The position numbers were made by a program, and so were the translations under genes. From Granulicatella elegans ATCC 700633 (GTDB lineage: Bacteria; Bacillota; Bacilli; Lactobacillales; Aerococcaceae), in assembly GCF_000162475.2 (NCBI RefSeq), contig NZ_KI391971.1:1322911-1386910 (forward strand): 64,000 nt of DNA, given 5' to 3'. Positions 6,670 through 15,183 of this stretch are shown in pieces; the stretch's first letter is position 1, and each line of letters begins with the position of its first letter. The notes under the pieces are model-generated. The model searched no databases. It had not been told where the DNA came from and was given only the letters and a program-made list of their open reading frames with translations.

Positions 6670-8478
6670 TTATTCTACTGTTACAGATTTTGCTAAGTTT
6701 CTTGGTTTATCAACATCTAATCCTTTACCAAGAGATGTGTAATAAGCAATTAATTGTGTCACAACAACACTTAAAATTGGTGCTAATTCCATTTGTACTT
6801 TTGGTAAAACGATATCGTCGCCTTCACGTTCGCTTCCTTCCATGGCAATCACCATTGCTTTAGCTCCACGTGCTTTCACTTCTTCGATATTTCCTCTTGT
6901 ATGGCTTGCAACTACTGGTTCACTTAATAAAGCAATAACTGGTGTTCCTTCTTCAATCAAGGCAATTGTACCATGTTTTAATTCTCCAGCAGCGAAACTT
7001 TCCGTTTGTACATATGAAATTTCTTTTAATTTCAATGCTGCTTCCATTGCTACATAATAATCTAAGTGACGACCAATATAAAAGGCATTCGCTGTATCTA
7101 ATAAGTTTTGATCCACTAATTCTTTGACAACAGATTTTTCGTCTAATACACCTTCGATTGCAGAAGCAATAACGGCTAATTCATGACTCATATCAAATGT
7201 TTGAGGACGTCCTTTTGTGCGACGTAATACTTCTGCTAATACAGCCATTACTGTAATTTGTGCTGTATAAGCTTTTGTTGAAGCTACTGCAATTTCTGGT
7301 CCTGCATGAAGTAATAATGTATGAGTTGCTTCACGAGATAACGTTGAACCTTTAACATTTGTAATCGTTAATGAAGGGTAACCTTTTTCATTCACTTTTA
7401 CTAATGCTTGACGGCTATCTGCTGTTTCTCCACTTTGTGTTAAGAAAATAAAGAATGGTTTTTCAGATAAAATTGGTTGGTGATATGCAAATTCACTTGC
7501 TAAAAATACTTCAACAGGAATTCCTGCTAATTGTTCTAATAAATATTTTCCAATCCATCCAGCATGGTAACTTGTCCCACAAGCTACAACATAAACACGA
7601 TCACTTTGTCCAATTTCTTCTAATAATTCACTAGGAACTTCTAATTCACCAGCTTCATTTGTATATTCTTTAATAATACGACGTAATACGGCAGGTTGTT
7701 CATCCATTTCTTTTAACATGTAATGAGGATAAGCACCTTTTTCAATATCATCTGCATCTAATTCTGCTTTAAATGGTGCACGTTCCACTGCTTTTCCATC
7801 AATTGTTTCAATTTCCACTTTATCTTTTGTAATAGTAATTAATTCTTCATCTTTAATTTCTAAGTAAGTATCCGTTTGAGAAATAGTTGCCATAGCATCT
7901 GAACAAATAACATTGAATCCATTTCCTACTCCAACTAATAATGGGCTTTTATGTTTTGCCGCATATAATACTCCTGGAGCTTGTTCATCTAATAAACCGA
8001 ATGCAAATGATCCACGAATTTCTTTTAACGCACGACGGAAAGCTTCTTTACCAGATAAACCTTCTTTTTCTGCAAAATATTCTACTAAATTCACTGCAAC
8101 TTCTGTATCTGTTTGAGATTGGAAGTTTACATGTGATAAATAAGTTTCTTTTAATTCAGAAAAGTTTTCAATGACTCCATTATGAACTAATGTAAAGCGT
8201 CCATTTTGAGAACGATGTGGGTGAGCATTATTTTCTGTTGCTGGTCCATGAGTTGCCCAACGAGTATGTCCAATTCCTGCAAAAGCAGGAACTGATTCAT
8301 CCACTGCTTCACGTAAGTTCGCAATACGTCCTACTTTTTTTACTAATTGTGTTGTACCATCAGCATCTGCGATAAATAATCCTGCTGAATCGTATCCACG
8401 ATATTCTAATTTTTCTAATCCATCTAAAATGACCGTTTGAATACTGTTATCTCCAATACATCCTACAATTCCACACAT
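6670..8478 (-). CDS. glmS: Glutamine-fructose-6-phosphate aminotransferase (isomerizing)
   Basis: Makes glucosamine-6-phosphate from fructose-6-phosphate and glutamine, the first step to UDP-GlcNAc for the cell wall. The protein must begin MCGIVGC because Cys2 is the catalytic nucleophile of the glutaminase domain, so the start is 8478, preceded by AAAGGAG. Residues about 2-230 form the glutaminase domain; two SIS sugar-isomerase domains follow (CGTSYHAG, SQSGETADS), with the C terminus DKPRNLAKSVTVE. The 602-residue length is normal. A glmS ribozyme lies in its leader, so the mRNA is cut when GlcN6P is abundant. Confidence 0.97.
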   Translation of the reverse strand: MCGIVGCIGDNSIQTVILDGLEKLEYRGYDSAGLFIADADGTTQLVKKVGRIANLREAVDESVPAFAGIGHTRWATHGPATENNAHPHRSQNGRFTLVHNGVIENFSELKETYLSHVNFQSQTDTEVAVNLVEYFAEKEGLSGKEAFRRALKEIRGSFAFGLLDEQAPGVLYAAKHKSPLLVGVGNGFNVICSDAMATISQTDTYLEIKDEELITITKDKVEIETIDGKAVERAPFKAELDADDIEKGAYPHYMLKEMDEQPAVLRRIIKEYTNEAGELEVPSELLEEIGQSDRVYVVACGTSYHAGWIGKYLLEQLAGIPVEVFLASEFAYHQPILSEKPFFIFLTQSGETADSRQALVKVNEKGYPSLTITNVKGSTLSREATHTLLLHAGPEIAVASTKAYTAQITVMAVLAEVLRRTKGRPQTFDMSHELAVIASAIEGVLDEKSVVKELVDQNLLDTANAFYIGRHLDYYVAMEAALKLKEISYVQTESFAAGELKHGTIALIEEGTPVIALLSEPVVASHTRGNIEEVKARGAKAMVIAMEGSEREGDDIVLPKVQMELAPILSVVVTQLIAYYTSLGKGLDVDKPRNLAKSVTVE

Positions 8479-8509
8479 ATATATAGTCTCCTTTAATGAA
8501 GGGTTTCCT

Positions 8510-8670
8510 TCACACAAATTTTTCATTGTTTCTGGTGCATGCAAAAATTTTGTATCCCCACAGAGATTTTTGTATATTGCTGTAGACTGCACTGCCTTGA
8601 GTCACCCGCCGAATCATTCGATAAACTCAATCCTCGTCACTTATCATTCTTAATGATAAGCCTGGCGCTA
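8510..8670 (-). ncRNA. glmS: glmS ribozyme (GlcN6P-activated self-cleaving leader)
   Basis: The minus strand reads A-GCGCC at the cleavage site (between 8669 and 8668), a variable P1 hairpin closing on TGACGAGGAT, then GAGTTTATCGAA, TTCGGCGG and a GCAGTGCAGTCTACAGC segment, matching the conserved core of the glmS ribozyme in order. It is directly upstream of glmS. The 3' boundary is approximate. Confidence 0.93.
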
Positions 8671-8718
8671 TCCTATGTTGCTACCTTTCTTAGCAATTTA
8701 TTTTCAGAAACATGATTT

Positions 8719-8748
8719 ATCATACACGATTTTGTACTTATTTGTCAA
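8719..8748 (-). promoter_or_regulatory. Promoter of glmS
   Basis: TTGACA (8748-8743), 18-nt spacer, TATGAT (8724-8719). The start point would be about 40 nt before the ribozyme cleavage site. A 12/15 match to the CodY box (8698-8712) overlaps the presumed start region, which is only suggestive. Confidence 0.75.
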
Positions 8749-8789
8749 AACTCTCGAATTTTATATTTAATTTTATATATTTTTTATGC

Positions 8790-8825
8790 AAAAAAGCCAT
8801 AAGTCACTCATTAGTAACTTATGGC
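8790..8825 (-). terminator. Terminator of the 335-residue membrane-protein gene
   Basis: GCCATAAGT/ACTTATGGC arms (8796-8804, 8817-8825) followed on the minus strand by TTTTTTG. Confidence 0.85.
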
Positions 8826-8936
8826 CCTGATTACTTACGAAAATCATTGGCTAATTAATAATAGTCCTTCAACCACCGATTGTCTCTTTTATATTCTTAT
8901 ATAACCTTTATTTACGAGTATGGGAAAATCTTACTG

Positions 8937-9944
8937 TTAGAACTCGGCAAAAATATTGTAATTCTCCTCTAACCATTTTTCGTCATCAACATGTCTCTTA
9001 CTTGCAAAGAGCCCAATCGATAATTCATAAGGTACATCAGAGTTTTTATATTTCACTCGTAAATAATATTCTGCAATTCCTTTATAACTCTTCTTAAACT
9101 TACGAATACCGCGAATTTTATTCAATGATTCCACATAAAATTCATCAGCATGAATAATAATATGCCCTTTATAAACTAATAAAGCAAAATCCTTTGAAAC
9201 ATACTCGGCATTTTCCACTAAAAGATTCATATGACCTTGAACTTCTGGGAACAGTTCGAATAATTCTTTATAACTCTTATAGTTATGATAAATAATTTTT
9301 CCAGCTGCTACTAAAAATCCTAATCCCACAATAAGAAAAATTAAATCTTTTCCCATTTCAATCCATAAATCAAACTTATCAAATTCATCAAAATAGATGT
9401 CTGTTCTTAGTAATGAAAACTTATAGATATCACCTAAAATTGTATCATTTTTCGCTTCTCTTTCTTTTTTCTTTGCTAAATTACTTTGTTGAAAAACAGC
9501 TTCAAAATCCTGCTGCATTTCTGGAGAAATCTTTACAATTTTTCTTCCTCTTCTTCCCCGTGTAAATTCAGGAACGACTCTTATTTTTAATAAAATTAAT
9601 TTATTATCAAATGGTCTTGCTTTTGACAGTTTGCTAGCTTCCTCTGCAAGCTCGTCTAATTTATCATTTACTGATTTTAACATATGATAACCTAATTCAT
9701 CTTCAATGATATAAAAGACTTCTTTTTCATTTGGTAATTCTACTTTTTCGATATCATAAATTCGAATTACTTGAACCTCATCTTCTTCCTTTTCATTAAA
9801 AGGCTGATTAATATAAATCTCTTCAATTGGTTCAGTATAACTAACAACATTTTTTAGCATAGTAATAGAAGATATGAAAATTATGAACAAACTAATGAGC
9901 AAATATAATCTTGCCCCTTTTGTAATTCTTTTTTTTACTTTCAT
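8937..9944 (-). CDS. Uncharacterised membrane protein with two transmembrane helices
   Basis: Not recognised. 335 residues from the ATG at 9944, which follows GGAG by 6 nt; an ATG 14 codons upstream has no such site. One hydrophobic helix lies near 13-32 and a second near 195-216 (LIFLIVGLGFLVAAG). The roughly 160-residue segment between them, rich in Lys and Glu and with a TRGRRGRK basic patch, is probably outside the cell. The C-terminal 120 residues (HADEFYVESLNKIRGIRKF...) are probably cytoplasmic. No catalytic motif seen. A single-gene unit with its own terminator. Confidence 0.6.
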   Translation of the reverse strand: MKVKKRITKGARLYLLISLFIIFISSITMLKNVVSYTEPIEEIYINQPFNEKEEDEVQVIRIYDIEKVELPNEKEVFYIIEDELGYHMLKSVNDKLDELAEEASKLSKARPFDNKLILLKIRVVPEFTRGRRGRKIVKISPEMQQDFEAVFQQSNLAKKKEREAKNDTILGDIYKFSLLRTDIYFDEFDKFDLWIEMGKDLIFLIVGLGFLVAAGKIIYHNYKSYKELFELFPEVQGHMNLLVENAEYVSKDFALLVYKGHIIIHADEFYVESLNKIRGIRKFKKSYKGIAEYYLRVKYKNSDVPYELSIGLFASKRHVDDEKWLEENYNIFAEF

Positions 9945-10028
9945 TTCTAACTCCTTTTTATTGTAAAATTTCGTTTCATTTAGCAATATTTTACTCTAAA
10001 TACTATTAAAATACTACTTTTTTCAAAC

Positions 10029-10056
10029 AAAAAAGGCGAGATTTCTCTCGCCTTTT
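10029..10056 (-). terminator. Terminator of fba
   Basis: AAAAGGCGAGA/TCTCGCCTTTT (10031-10041, 10046-10056) with a 4-nt loop, followed on the minus strand by TTTTTTG, 21 nt after the fba stop. Confidence 0.88.
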
Positions 10057-10077
10057 GAATCTCTTCTCTGATTAAAA

Positions 10078-10935
10078 TTAAGCTTTACCAGTTGAACCGA
10101 AGATATCCATAGTTTCTTTTGTTACTTTAACGATTGCATCAAAACCAGGTTTGATAACTTTACGTGGGTCATAAACATTAGCGTCTGCATTTAATTTAGC
10201 ACGAACTGCTGCAGTCCATTGTTGTTGTAATTCAGTGTTAACATTGATTTTAGCATGTCCACGTTCGATTGCTTTTTTAATTTGATATTCTGGAATACCT
10301 GATCCACCGTGTAATACTAATGGAGCACCAGTAGCTTCAGAAATAGCTAACATTTCGTCAAATCCTAATACAGGTTCACCTGCATAAGTTCCGTGAACTG
10401 AACCTAAAGCAGCTGCTAAAGCATCAATTCCTGCTTCTTTAACCATACGTTCACATTCGTGTAAGTCTGCGTATTGGATTCCTCCAGTAACGCCATCTTC
10501 AGTACCACCTACAGTACCTACTTCAGCTTCTACAGAAGCGCCTTTTGGATGTGCATATGCAACAACTTCTTTAGTTAATTCAATGTTTTCATCAATTGGA
10601 TAATGAGAGTGGTCAAACATTACTGAGCTGAAACCAGCATCAATATATTTTTTACATACATCTACAGATGAACCATGGTCTAAGTGTAATGCAACTGGAA
10701 CTGTAATATCCATAGTTTCTAATAATGCATTTACCATAGCTGCAACTACTAATGGGCCACCCATATATTTACCAGCACCTTCAGATACTCCTAAGATGAT
10801 TGGTGAATTTGCTTCTTGAGCAGCAGTTAGAACAGCTTGTGTCCATTCTAAGTTATTGATGTTGAATTGACCTACGGCATATTTACCTTCTTTAGCTTTG
10901 TTCAACATTTCTGTCATACTTACTAAACGACTCAT
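10078..10935 (-). CDS. fba: Class II fructose-bisphosphate aldolase
   Basis: Cleaves fructose-1,6-bisphosphate to dihydroxyacetone phosphate and glyceraldehyde-3-phosphate in glycolysis, with Zn2+. HLDHGS at 84-89 carries the catalytic Asp and a zinc His. [21 protein letters not shown] and NVNTELQ follow in the family order. 285 residues, full length. The start at 10935 has AAGGAGG. It is monocistronic with a strong terminator. Codon choice is highly biased towards common codons, as expected for an abundant protein. Confidence 0.97.
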   Translation of the reverse strand: MSRLVSMTEMLNKAKEGKYAVGQFNINNLEWTQAVLTAAQEANSPIILGVSEGAGKYMGGPLVVAAMVNALLETMDITVPVALHLDHGSSVDVCKKYIDAGFSSVMFDHSHYPIDENIELTKEVVAYAHPKGASVEAEVGTVGGTEDGVTGGIQYADLHECERMVKEAGIDALAAALGSVHGTYAGEPVLGFDEMLAISEATGAPLVLHGGSGIPEYQIKKAIERGHAKINVNTELQQQWTAAVRAKLNADANVYDPRKVIKPGFDAIVKVTKETMDIFGSTGKA

Positions 10936-10985
10936 TTAAAATTTCCTCCTTATACTAGTTTCCTAGTATTTATTTTTACGTTGCT

Positions 10986-10991
10986 ATTATA
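10986..10991 (-). promoter_or_regulatory. Probable -10 element of fba
   Basis: TATAAT on the minus strand, preceded by GGGG; no clear -35 hexamer was found at the right distance. The leader between it and the gene contains ACTAG-GAA-ACTAGT just before AAGGAGG. Confidence 0.5.
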
Positions 10992-11101
10992 CCCCAAAAT
11001 TCGTTCGATAGCTAGTTATTTAGAATATTATTATGAAATAATTTCATAATCTATTTTTCTTTTCATAAGATTTCATATATTATCATTTCAATAAATATAA
11101 G

Positions 11102-11116
11102 AATTTTCTTAGAATT
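11102..11116 (+). promoter_or_regulatory. CodY-like box upstream of the CapA-family gene
   Basis: AATTTTCTTAGAATT matches 13 of 15 positions of AATTTTCWGAAAATT. It lies upstream of a TATAAT at 11144-11149. A poorer second match (10/15) starts at 11126. CodY regulation is inference. Confidence 0.4.
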
Positions 11117-11182
11117 TTTTATAGAAATTTTCCTAATTTGTTTTATAATAGTGATAGTATAAACAATTTGGGAGGGATTAAT

Positions 11183-12436
11183 ATGAACCAACGTCAAAAC
11201 AGTTCATATCATAAACGTGCAGTTAGAGAAGCACGTTTCGCAAAACTATTATTTGCTTTTATCGCAATAGCCTCACTCGCTATTGTCATTTTCATTTTAA
11301 ATATTCCATCAATTATTAATAATGAAAATAAGCTATTAACTAAAAATGTATCTACAAATCAGCAAAGTTCTTCAACCGCTTCAGAAGATAAGGAAGTCCA
11401 TACCGCTAGAATTACAGCTAGTGGAGATATGCTATATCATGACATTGTTTATGGAAGTGCCTTTGATGGACAAAACTATGATTTCAAAAATGATTACGAG
11501 CAAATTACTCCACTCGTTTCTTCAGCTGATTTAGCTCTTGGAGACTTTGAAGGTACGATTAATCCAGATAGACCTTTAGCCGGCTATCCGATTTTTAATG
11601 CCCCTGAAGAAGTTGTTCAAAGTATTAAAGATGCTGGATATGATGTTTTAGACTTAGCTCATAATCATATTTTAGATACAGGAATTAGTGGATTAAAATA
11701 TACAGCTACAGCTTTTAGAAATGCCGGTTTAGATATTTTCGGAGTAAAGGTAGATCCAAATGAAGGAATTTTAGTCAAAGAAGTAAACGGGATTAAGGTC
11801 GCTATTTTAGGATTTTCATACGGATTCAACGGAATTGAAGCAAGTATTTCTAAAGAAGATTACGATAATCATTTATATGACTTAAACATGGATAAAGTAA
11901 AAGAGCAAATTGAAAAAGCTGAACAAATCGCTGATTTTACAATCATTATGCCTCAGATGGGAGTAGAATATCAGTTAACACCAACTGACGCTCAAGTCGA
12001 CACTTATCATAAAATGATTGAATGGGGAGCAGATGTTGTATTTGGAGGGCATCCTCACGTTGCTGAACCTACTGAAACTATCGAAAAAGATGGGCAAAAG
12101 AAATTCATCATTTATTCAATGGGGAACTTACTATCTAACCAAAGAATTGAAACATTAGATAAAATTTGGACCGAGCGTGGTGTCATTATGGATATTACGA
12201 TTCAAAAAGAAGGCAATCAAACAACCTTAACAAGCGTACAAGCTCATCCAACATGGGTTTCTCGTACTCCAATTAATCGTACATTCCAAGGCTATCAAGC
12301 ATATGATTATCAAGTATTTCTAGCAGAAGATTATTTACCAGGTGCAAAATACGCAAATACTGTTGATGAAACAACTCGTCAACGAATTGAAAAAGCTTAT
12401 CACGAAATGTTAGAGTTATTAAATATTCAATTCTAA
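11183..12436 (+). CDS. CapA-family (PGA_cap metallophosphatase fold) cell-surface protein
   Basis: 417 residues from the ATG at 11183, which follows GGGAGGG; an in-frame ATG 15 codons earlier lacks a site. A positively charged N terminus and one membrane helix (about 20-42) suggest an N-in anchor with the catalytic part outside. The domain at about 85-340 shows the CapA pattern SGDMLYH, DFEGTI, DLAHNHILD and GGHPHV, with conserved Asp, His and Asn of the calcineurin-like fold. Such proteins are linked to poly-gamma-glutamate synthesis, but many Firmicutes have them without a cap operon, and none is present here. Actual substrate unknown. Confidence 0.82.
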   Translation: MNQRQNSSYHKRAVREARFAKLLFAFIAIASLAIVIFILNIPSIINNENKLLTKNVSTNQQSSSTASEDKEVHTARITASGDMLYHDIVYGSAFDGQNYDFKNDYEQITPLVSSADLALGDFEGTINPDRPLAGYPIFNAPEEVVQSIKDAGYDVLDLAHNHILDTGISGLKYTATAFRNAGLDIFGVKVDPNEGILVKEVNGIKVAILGFSYGFNGIEASISKEDYDNHLYDLNMDKVKEQIEKAEQIADFTIIMPQMGVEYQLTPTDAQVDTYHKMIEWGADVVFGGHPHVAEPTETIEKDGQKKFIIYSMGNLLSNQRIETLDKIWTERGVIMDITIQKEGNQTTLTSVQAHPTWVSRTPINRTFQGYQAYDYQVFLAEDYLPGAKYANTVDETTRQRIEKAYHEMLELLNIQF

Positions 12437-12440
12437 AACA

Positions 12441-12472
12441 AAAACCACACGACAAAAATCGTGTGGTTTTTT
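12441..12472. terminator. Bidirectional terminator between the CapA gene and the dlt operon
   Basis: AAAACCACACGA/TCGTGTGGTTTT (12441-12452, 12459-12470) with T or A runs on both sides, between convergent genes. Confidence 0.92.
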
Positions 12473-12479
12473 ATATTCT

Positions 12480-12638
12480 TTAAAAAGCACTGTAGACAAA
12501 TTCTGCTACATTTGAAAAATCTGCATGAAGTAGATATAAGCCTAATACTAGAAATAAAACATAAAATGCCATTGTCCATACAAATAATTCATGTTTTTCA
12601 CTAATCTTTTTGATAGAATTTATACATTTCTTCAGCAA
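12480..12638 (-). CDS. dltX: DltX-like small membrane protein at the end of the dlt operon
   Basis: The C-terminal part is a single membrane helix (WTMAFYVLFLVLGLYLL) followed by a short outer tail ending EFVYSAF, which matches the DltX layout of one helix and a final F-[IV]-Y-x-x-F. DltX is needed for D-alanylation of teichoic acids with DltABCD and usually precedes dltA. Here it follows dltD and overlaps its 3' end in another frame. No ATG fits before the helix. TTG at 12638, 10 nt after AAAGGA, gives 52 residues with a Lys-rich N terminus, close to the family length. The start is uncertain; the reading frame is well supported. Confidence 0.7.
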   Translation of the reverse strand: MLKKCINSIKKISEKHELFVWTMAFYVLFLVLGLYLLHADFSNVAEFVYSAF

Positions 12639-13770
12639 CTTCAGGCCATCCTTTCCATCCAGGGTGAACCGTATCATACATAACATAAGGTTCATATTCC
12701 TTTGGTGTTAAATCCATAAGTTTATATCCATATGAATTAGTAATTTCTGCTAACTTTTTAGAGTAAACCTCTCTTTGATCTTTACCAATACCAATATAAT
12801 CATACCAACGTCCATTAATTGGGAAATTAACGACTTCTACTTCTAACCCTAATTCTTTAGCCATTTGTAATACTAATGCATAGTCATCATATTCTGTTGA
12901 TTGATCATATTTATAATTAGAGTACTTATTTTTTAGTTTTTCTTTACGATTTTTAATTTCAGCATTATATTGGCGATTTTCAACGTAAAATTCATTATTA
13001 TCTGTTGCTTTTTTTGCTTCATCTAAATACTTATTTTGAATTTCAGCCCAATCATACTGAGGAGTTTTCTCTCCACTAGAAGGCATTGGTTTAACATTTC
13101 CTGTAAAATAAAAGGCAATTTTATTATTAAGTGTGTATTTTTCCACATCGAACCAATTTAATAAATCATCTAAAACTGTTCCTTTATTATCCAATAATCG
13201 ACGTTTGTATCTTTCAAAATTTTGATGTACAAATTTATTATCTTTAGATAACTCTAAAATACGATTTATAAATTTCTCTTTTGTCTCATGACTAAGTTTA
13301 GGATTTTTCAATGTATAGTACACATGCTCATTTGAGACACGACTTAAAAATGCTTTTGGATTCATACCATATTGATCAAACCAAATAAATGATTCACTTA
13401 AAATAAATTTTTGTTTAGGAATACTATCCGATAATGAACCTAACATTGAAGCTTGAATAATATTTTGAAAATTCCCTCCACCTACAGCCATAATATGAAA
13501 ATCATCATAATTAAAAAGATGCTTAATATGGAATGGATAATTACTTGGAGTACTCAATTCAGAGGAACCAAACACTACTAAAGTTTTATCATCTATATTA
13601 TCTTTTATAATATCTCTACTTTTGTATTTGGTATATTCGAAATTATAGCGAATACTATTATCACTTACATGATAATAATCTGCTAATTTCTGATTTAGTA
13701 CATGAACATATACCCCAAGAGTAAGTAACGCAAGTACCAAGGCTATTCCTAGGGCCTTTATTTTCTTCAT
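12601..13770 (-). CDS. dltD: D-alanyl-lipoteichoic acid biosynthesis protein DltD
   Basis: 389 residues. An N-terminal helix (about 5-25) anchors an outer SGNH-like domain. The nucleophile motif GSSEL is at 68-72 and the Asp/His pair lies in DTVHPGW near the C terminus. DltD takes part in the transfer of D-alanine to teichoic acid on the cell surface. Its start ATG overlaps the dltC stop (TAATG). Confidence 0.95.
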   Translation of the reverse strand: MKKIKALGIALVLALLTLGVYVHVLNQKLADYYHVSDNSIRYNFEYTKYKSRDIIKDNIDDKTLVVFGSSELSTPSNYPFHIKHLFNYDDFHIMAVGGGNFQNIIQASMLGSLSDSIPKQKFILSESFIWFDQYGMNPKAFLSRVSNEHVYYTLKNPKLSHETKEKFINRILELSKDNKFVHQNFERYKRRLLDNKGTVLDDLLNWFDVEKYTLNNKIAFYFTGNVKPMPSSGEKTPQYDWAEIQNKYLDEAKKATDNNEFYVENRQYNAEIKNRKEKLKNKYSNYKYDQSTEYDDYALVLQMAKELGLEVEVVNFPINGRWYDYIGIGKDQREVYSKKLAEITNSYGYKLMDLTPKEYEPYVMYDTVHPGWKGWPEVAEEMYKFYQKD

Positions 13771-14006
13771 TATTGTTTCACCCTAGTTTCGATATATTGA
13801 ATAATTTTATTTGGGGTATCAATTTCTTCATAAGTTACTTCTGTTGGAGCTACTTCGATACCAAACTCTTCCATTCGAACTAATAATTCCACAAAAGCTA
13901 ACGAATCCATTAGACCTTCTTCTTTTAAATTAATGTCACGTTCTTCATAAATGACATCATCTTCGCAAATTTCTTCAATGATTGCTAAAACTTTTTCTTC
14001 TAACAT
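13770..14006 (-). CDS. dltC: D-alanyl carrier protein
   Basis: 78-residue acyl-carrier-like protein. The phosphopantetheine attachment Ser35 is in the motif MDSLAFVEL. It carries D-alanine from DltA to the membrane steps. The ATG at 14006 is used because GAGGTG lies 6 nt before it; the GTG inside that ribosome-binding site is not a likely start. Confidence 0.95.
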   Translation of the reverse strand: MLEEKVLAIIEEICEDDVIYEERDINLKEEGLMDSLAFVELLVRMEEFGIEVAPTEVTYEEIDTPNKIIQYIETRVKQ

Positions 14007-14021
14007 GATGTTCACCTCTTA

Positions 14022-15182
14022 TTATTTCGTCAATAATTTCACAATAAATTCATATGGTTTCTCAGAAAAAATGAGTAAACCAATCATCACTAAATGCATG
14101 GTTACAAACCAACTTACAACCTTATAAGCTGTTTTCTGTTTATATTTTTTATAAAATTTAGATTTCTTCTGATACCATTCAAAGCCAGCCATTAAAACTC
14201 CATGATACACACCATAAATAATATAACTCCATGAAAGCCCATGCCAGAACCCCATGAATATCATATTGAGCATATACGCTACCATTGCTGTTGTTAAACG
14301 AGTTTTGAACCATTTATATCTCATTGACTTCATTACAATTCTTGAGAAAATAAAATCTCTCAACCATGTTGACAACGAAATATGCCAACGATTCCAGAAA
14401 TCTTTAATATCGATACTTAAAAATGGTTTATTAAAGTTCATAGGCGTTTGAATTCCCATAATATTACTTACACCGACTGCCATTAAACTATATCCTGCAA
14501 AGTCAAAGAATAAGTAAAATGTATATAAATACATATAAGAAACCGTTGTAAATAACAATCCTCTATTTGGAATATGATTCATGGCTAAATACAATAATCC
14601 AGATAACACTACTTTATAAACTAATCCTAATAATAGTCTAAATAATCCAGTTCCTAATAATTCAACATATTCTTCTCTCGGAATTGTCTGATGAATATCT
14701 TCCATAAATCTTTTACTTCTATCAATCGGTCCCGAACTAATAGTTGGGAAGAATAATAAAAATTGAAGATAATCAATCAAACCAATTGGCTCTTTTATAA
14801 TTCCATCATATGTTTCAAATATAATTTGTAATACCTTGAAAGTCATATAAGAAACGCCTAGAAATCCGAAAATGGAAACTTTCCATATAACTACTGTTTT
14901 TGCGGCAATTAATAACAAACTCGCAAAAAATATAATAGGATATTTCGTAGATTTCTTATCTCTAAAATGAAAGCCTAATCGAACTAATAAATAAGTTTCT
15001 ACAATAAAGATGACTAAGTTTATAAAATGGTTCGGTTGCTCTTTAAATACTGCTATCGCAATTCCAATTGATAGAACAAAAGTAATCCAATAAACCGATT
15101 TTTCAAATAATCGTAAGAGAATTACTGGAATCAGTGCAAAAAACAATGTTCCAAAGAAATCTAAGCCTTCAAAATATTCCAT
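14022..15182 (-). CDS. dltB: D-alanyl transfer membrane protein DltB (MBOAT family)
   Basis: 386 residues with about eleven membrane segments. The MBOAT motif with the catalytic His appears in FMGFWHGLSW (about residues 310-320), preceded by the conserved DFWNRWHISLSTW region. DltB hands D-alanine from DltC across the membrane. It starts one base after the dltA stop, with GGAG inside the dltA end. Confidence 0.96.
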   Translation of the reverse strand: MEYFEGLDFFGTLFFALIPVILLRLFEKSVYWITFVLSIGIAIAVFKEQPNHFINLVIFIVETYLLVRLGFHFRDKKSTKYPIIFFASLLLIAAKTVVIWKVSIFGFLGVSYMTFKVLQIIFETYDGIIKEPIGLIDYLQFLLFFPTISSGPIDRSKRFMEDIHQTIPREEYVELLGTGLFRLLLGLVYKVVLSGLLYLAMNHIPNRGLLFTTVSYMYLYTFYLFFDFAGYSLMAVGVSNIMGIQTPMNFNKPFLSIDIKDFWNRWHISLSTWLRDFIFSRIVMKSMRYKWFKTRLTTAMVAYMLNMIFMGFWHGLSWSYIIYGVYHGVLMAGFEWYQKKSKFYKKYKQKTAYKVVSWFVTMHLVMIGLLIFSEKPYEFIVKLLTK

Positions 15183-15183
15183 T

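Noticed and set aside
12639..12695. N-terminal extension of the DltX-like ORF to an ATG inside dltD
   Set aside because: The added residues are only dltD coding sequence in another frame, would make the protein too long for DltX, and have no ribosome-binding site.
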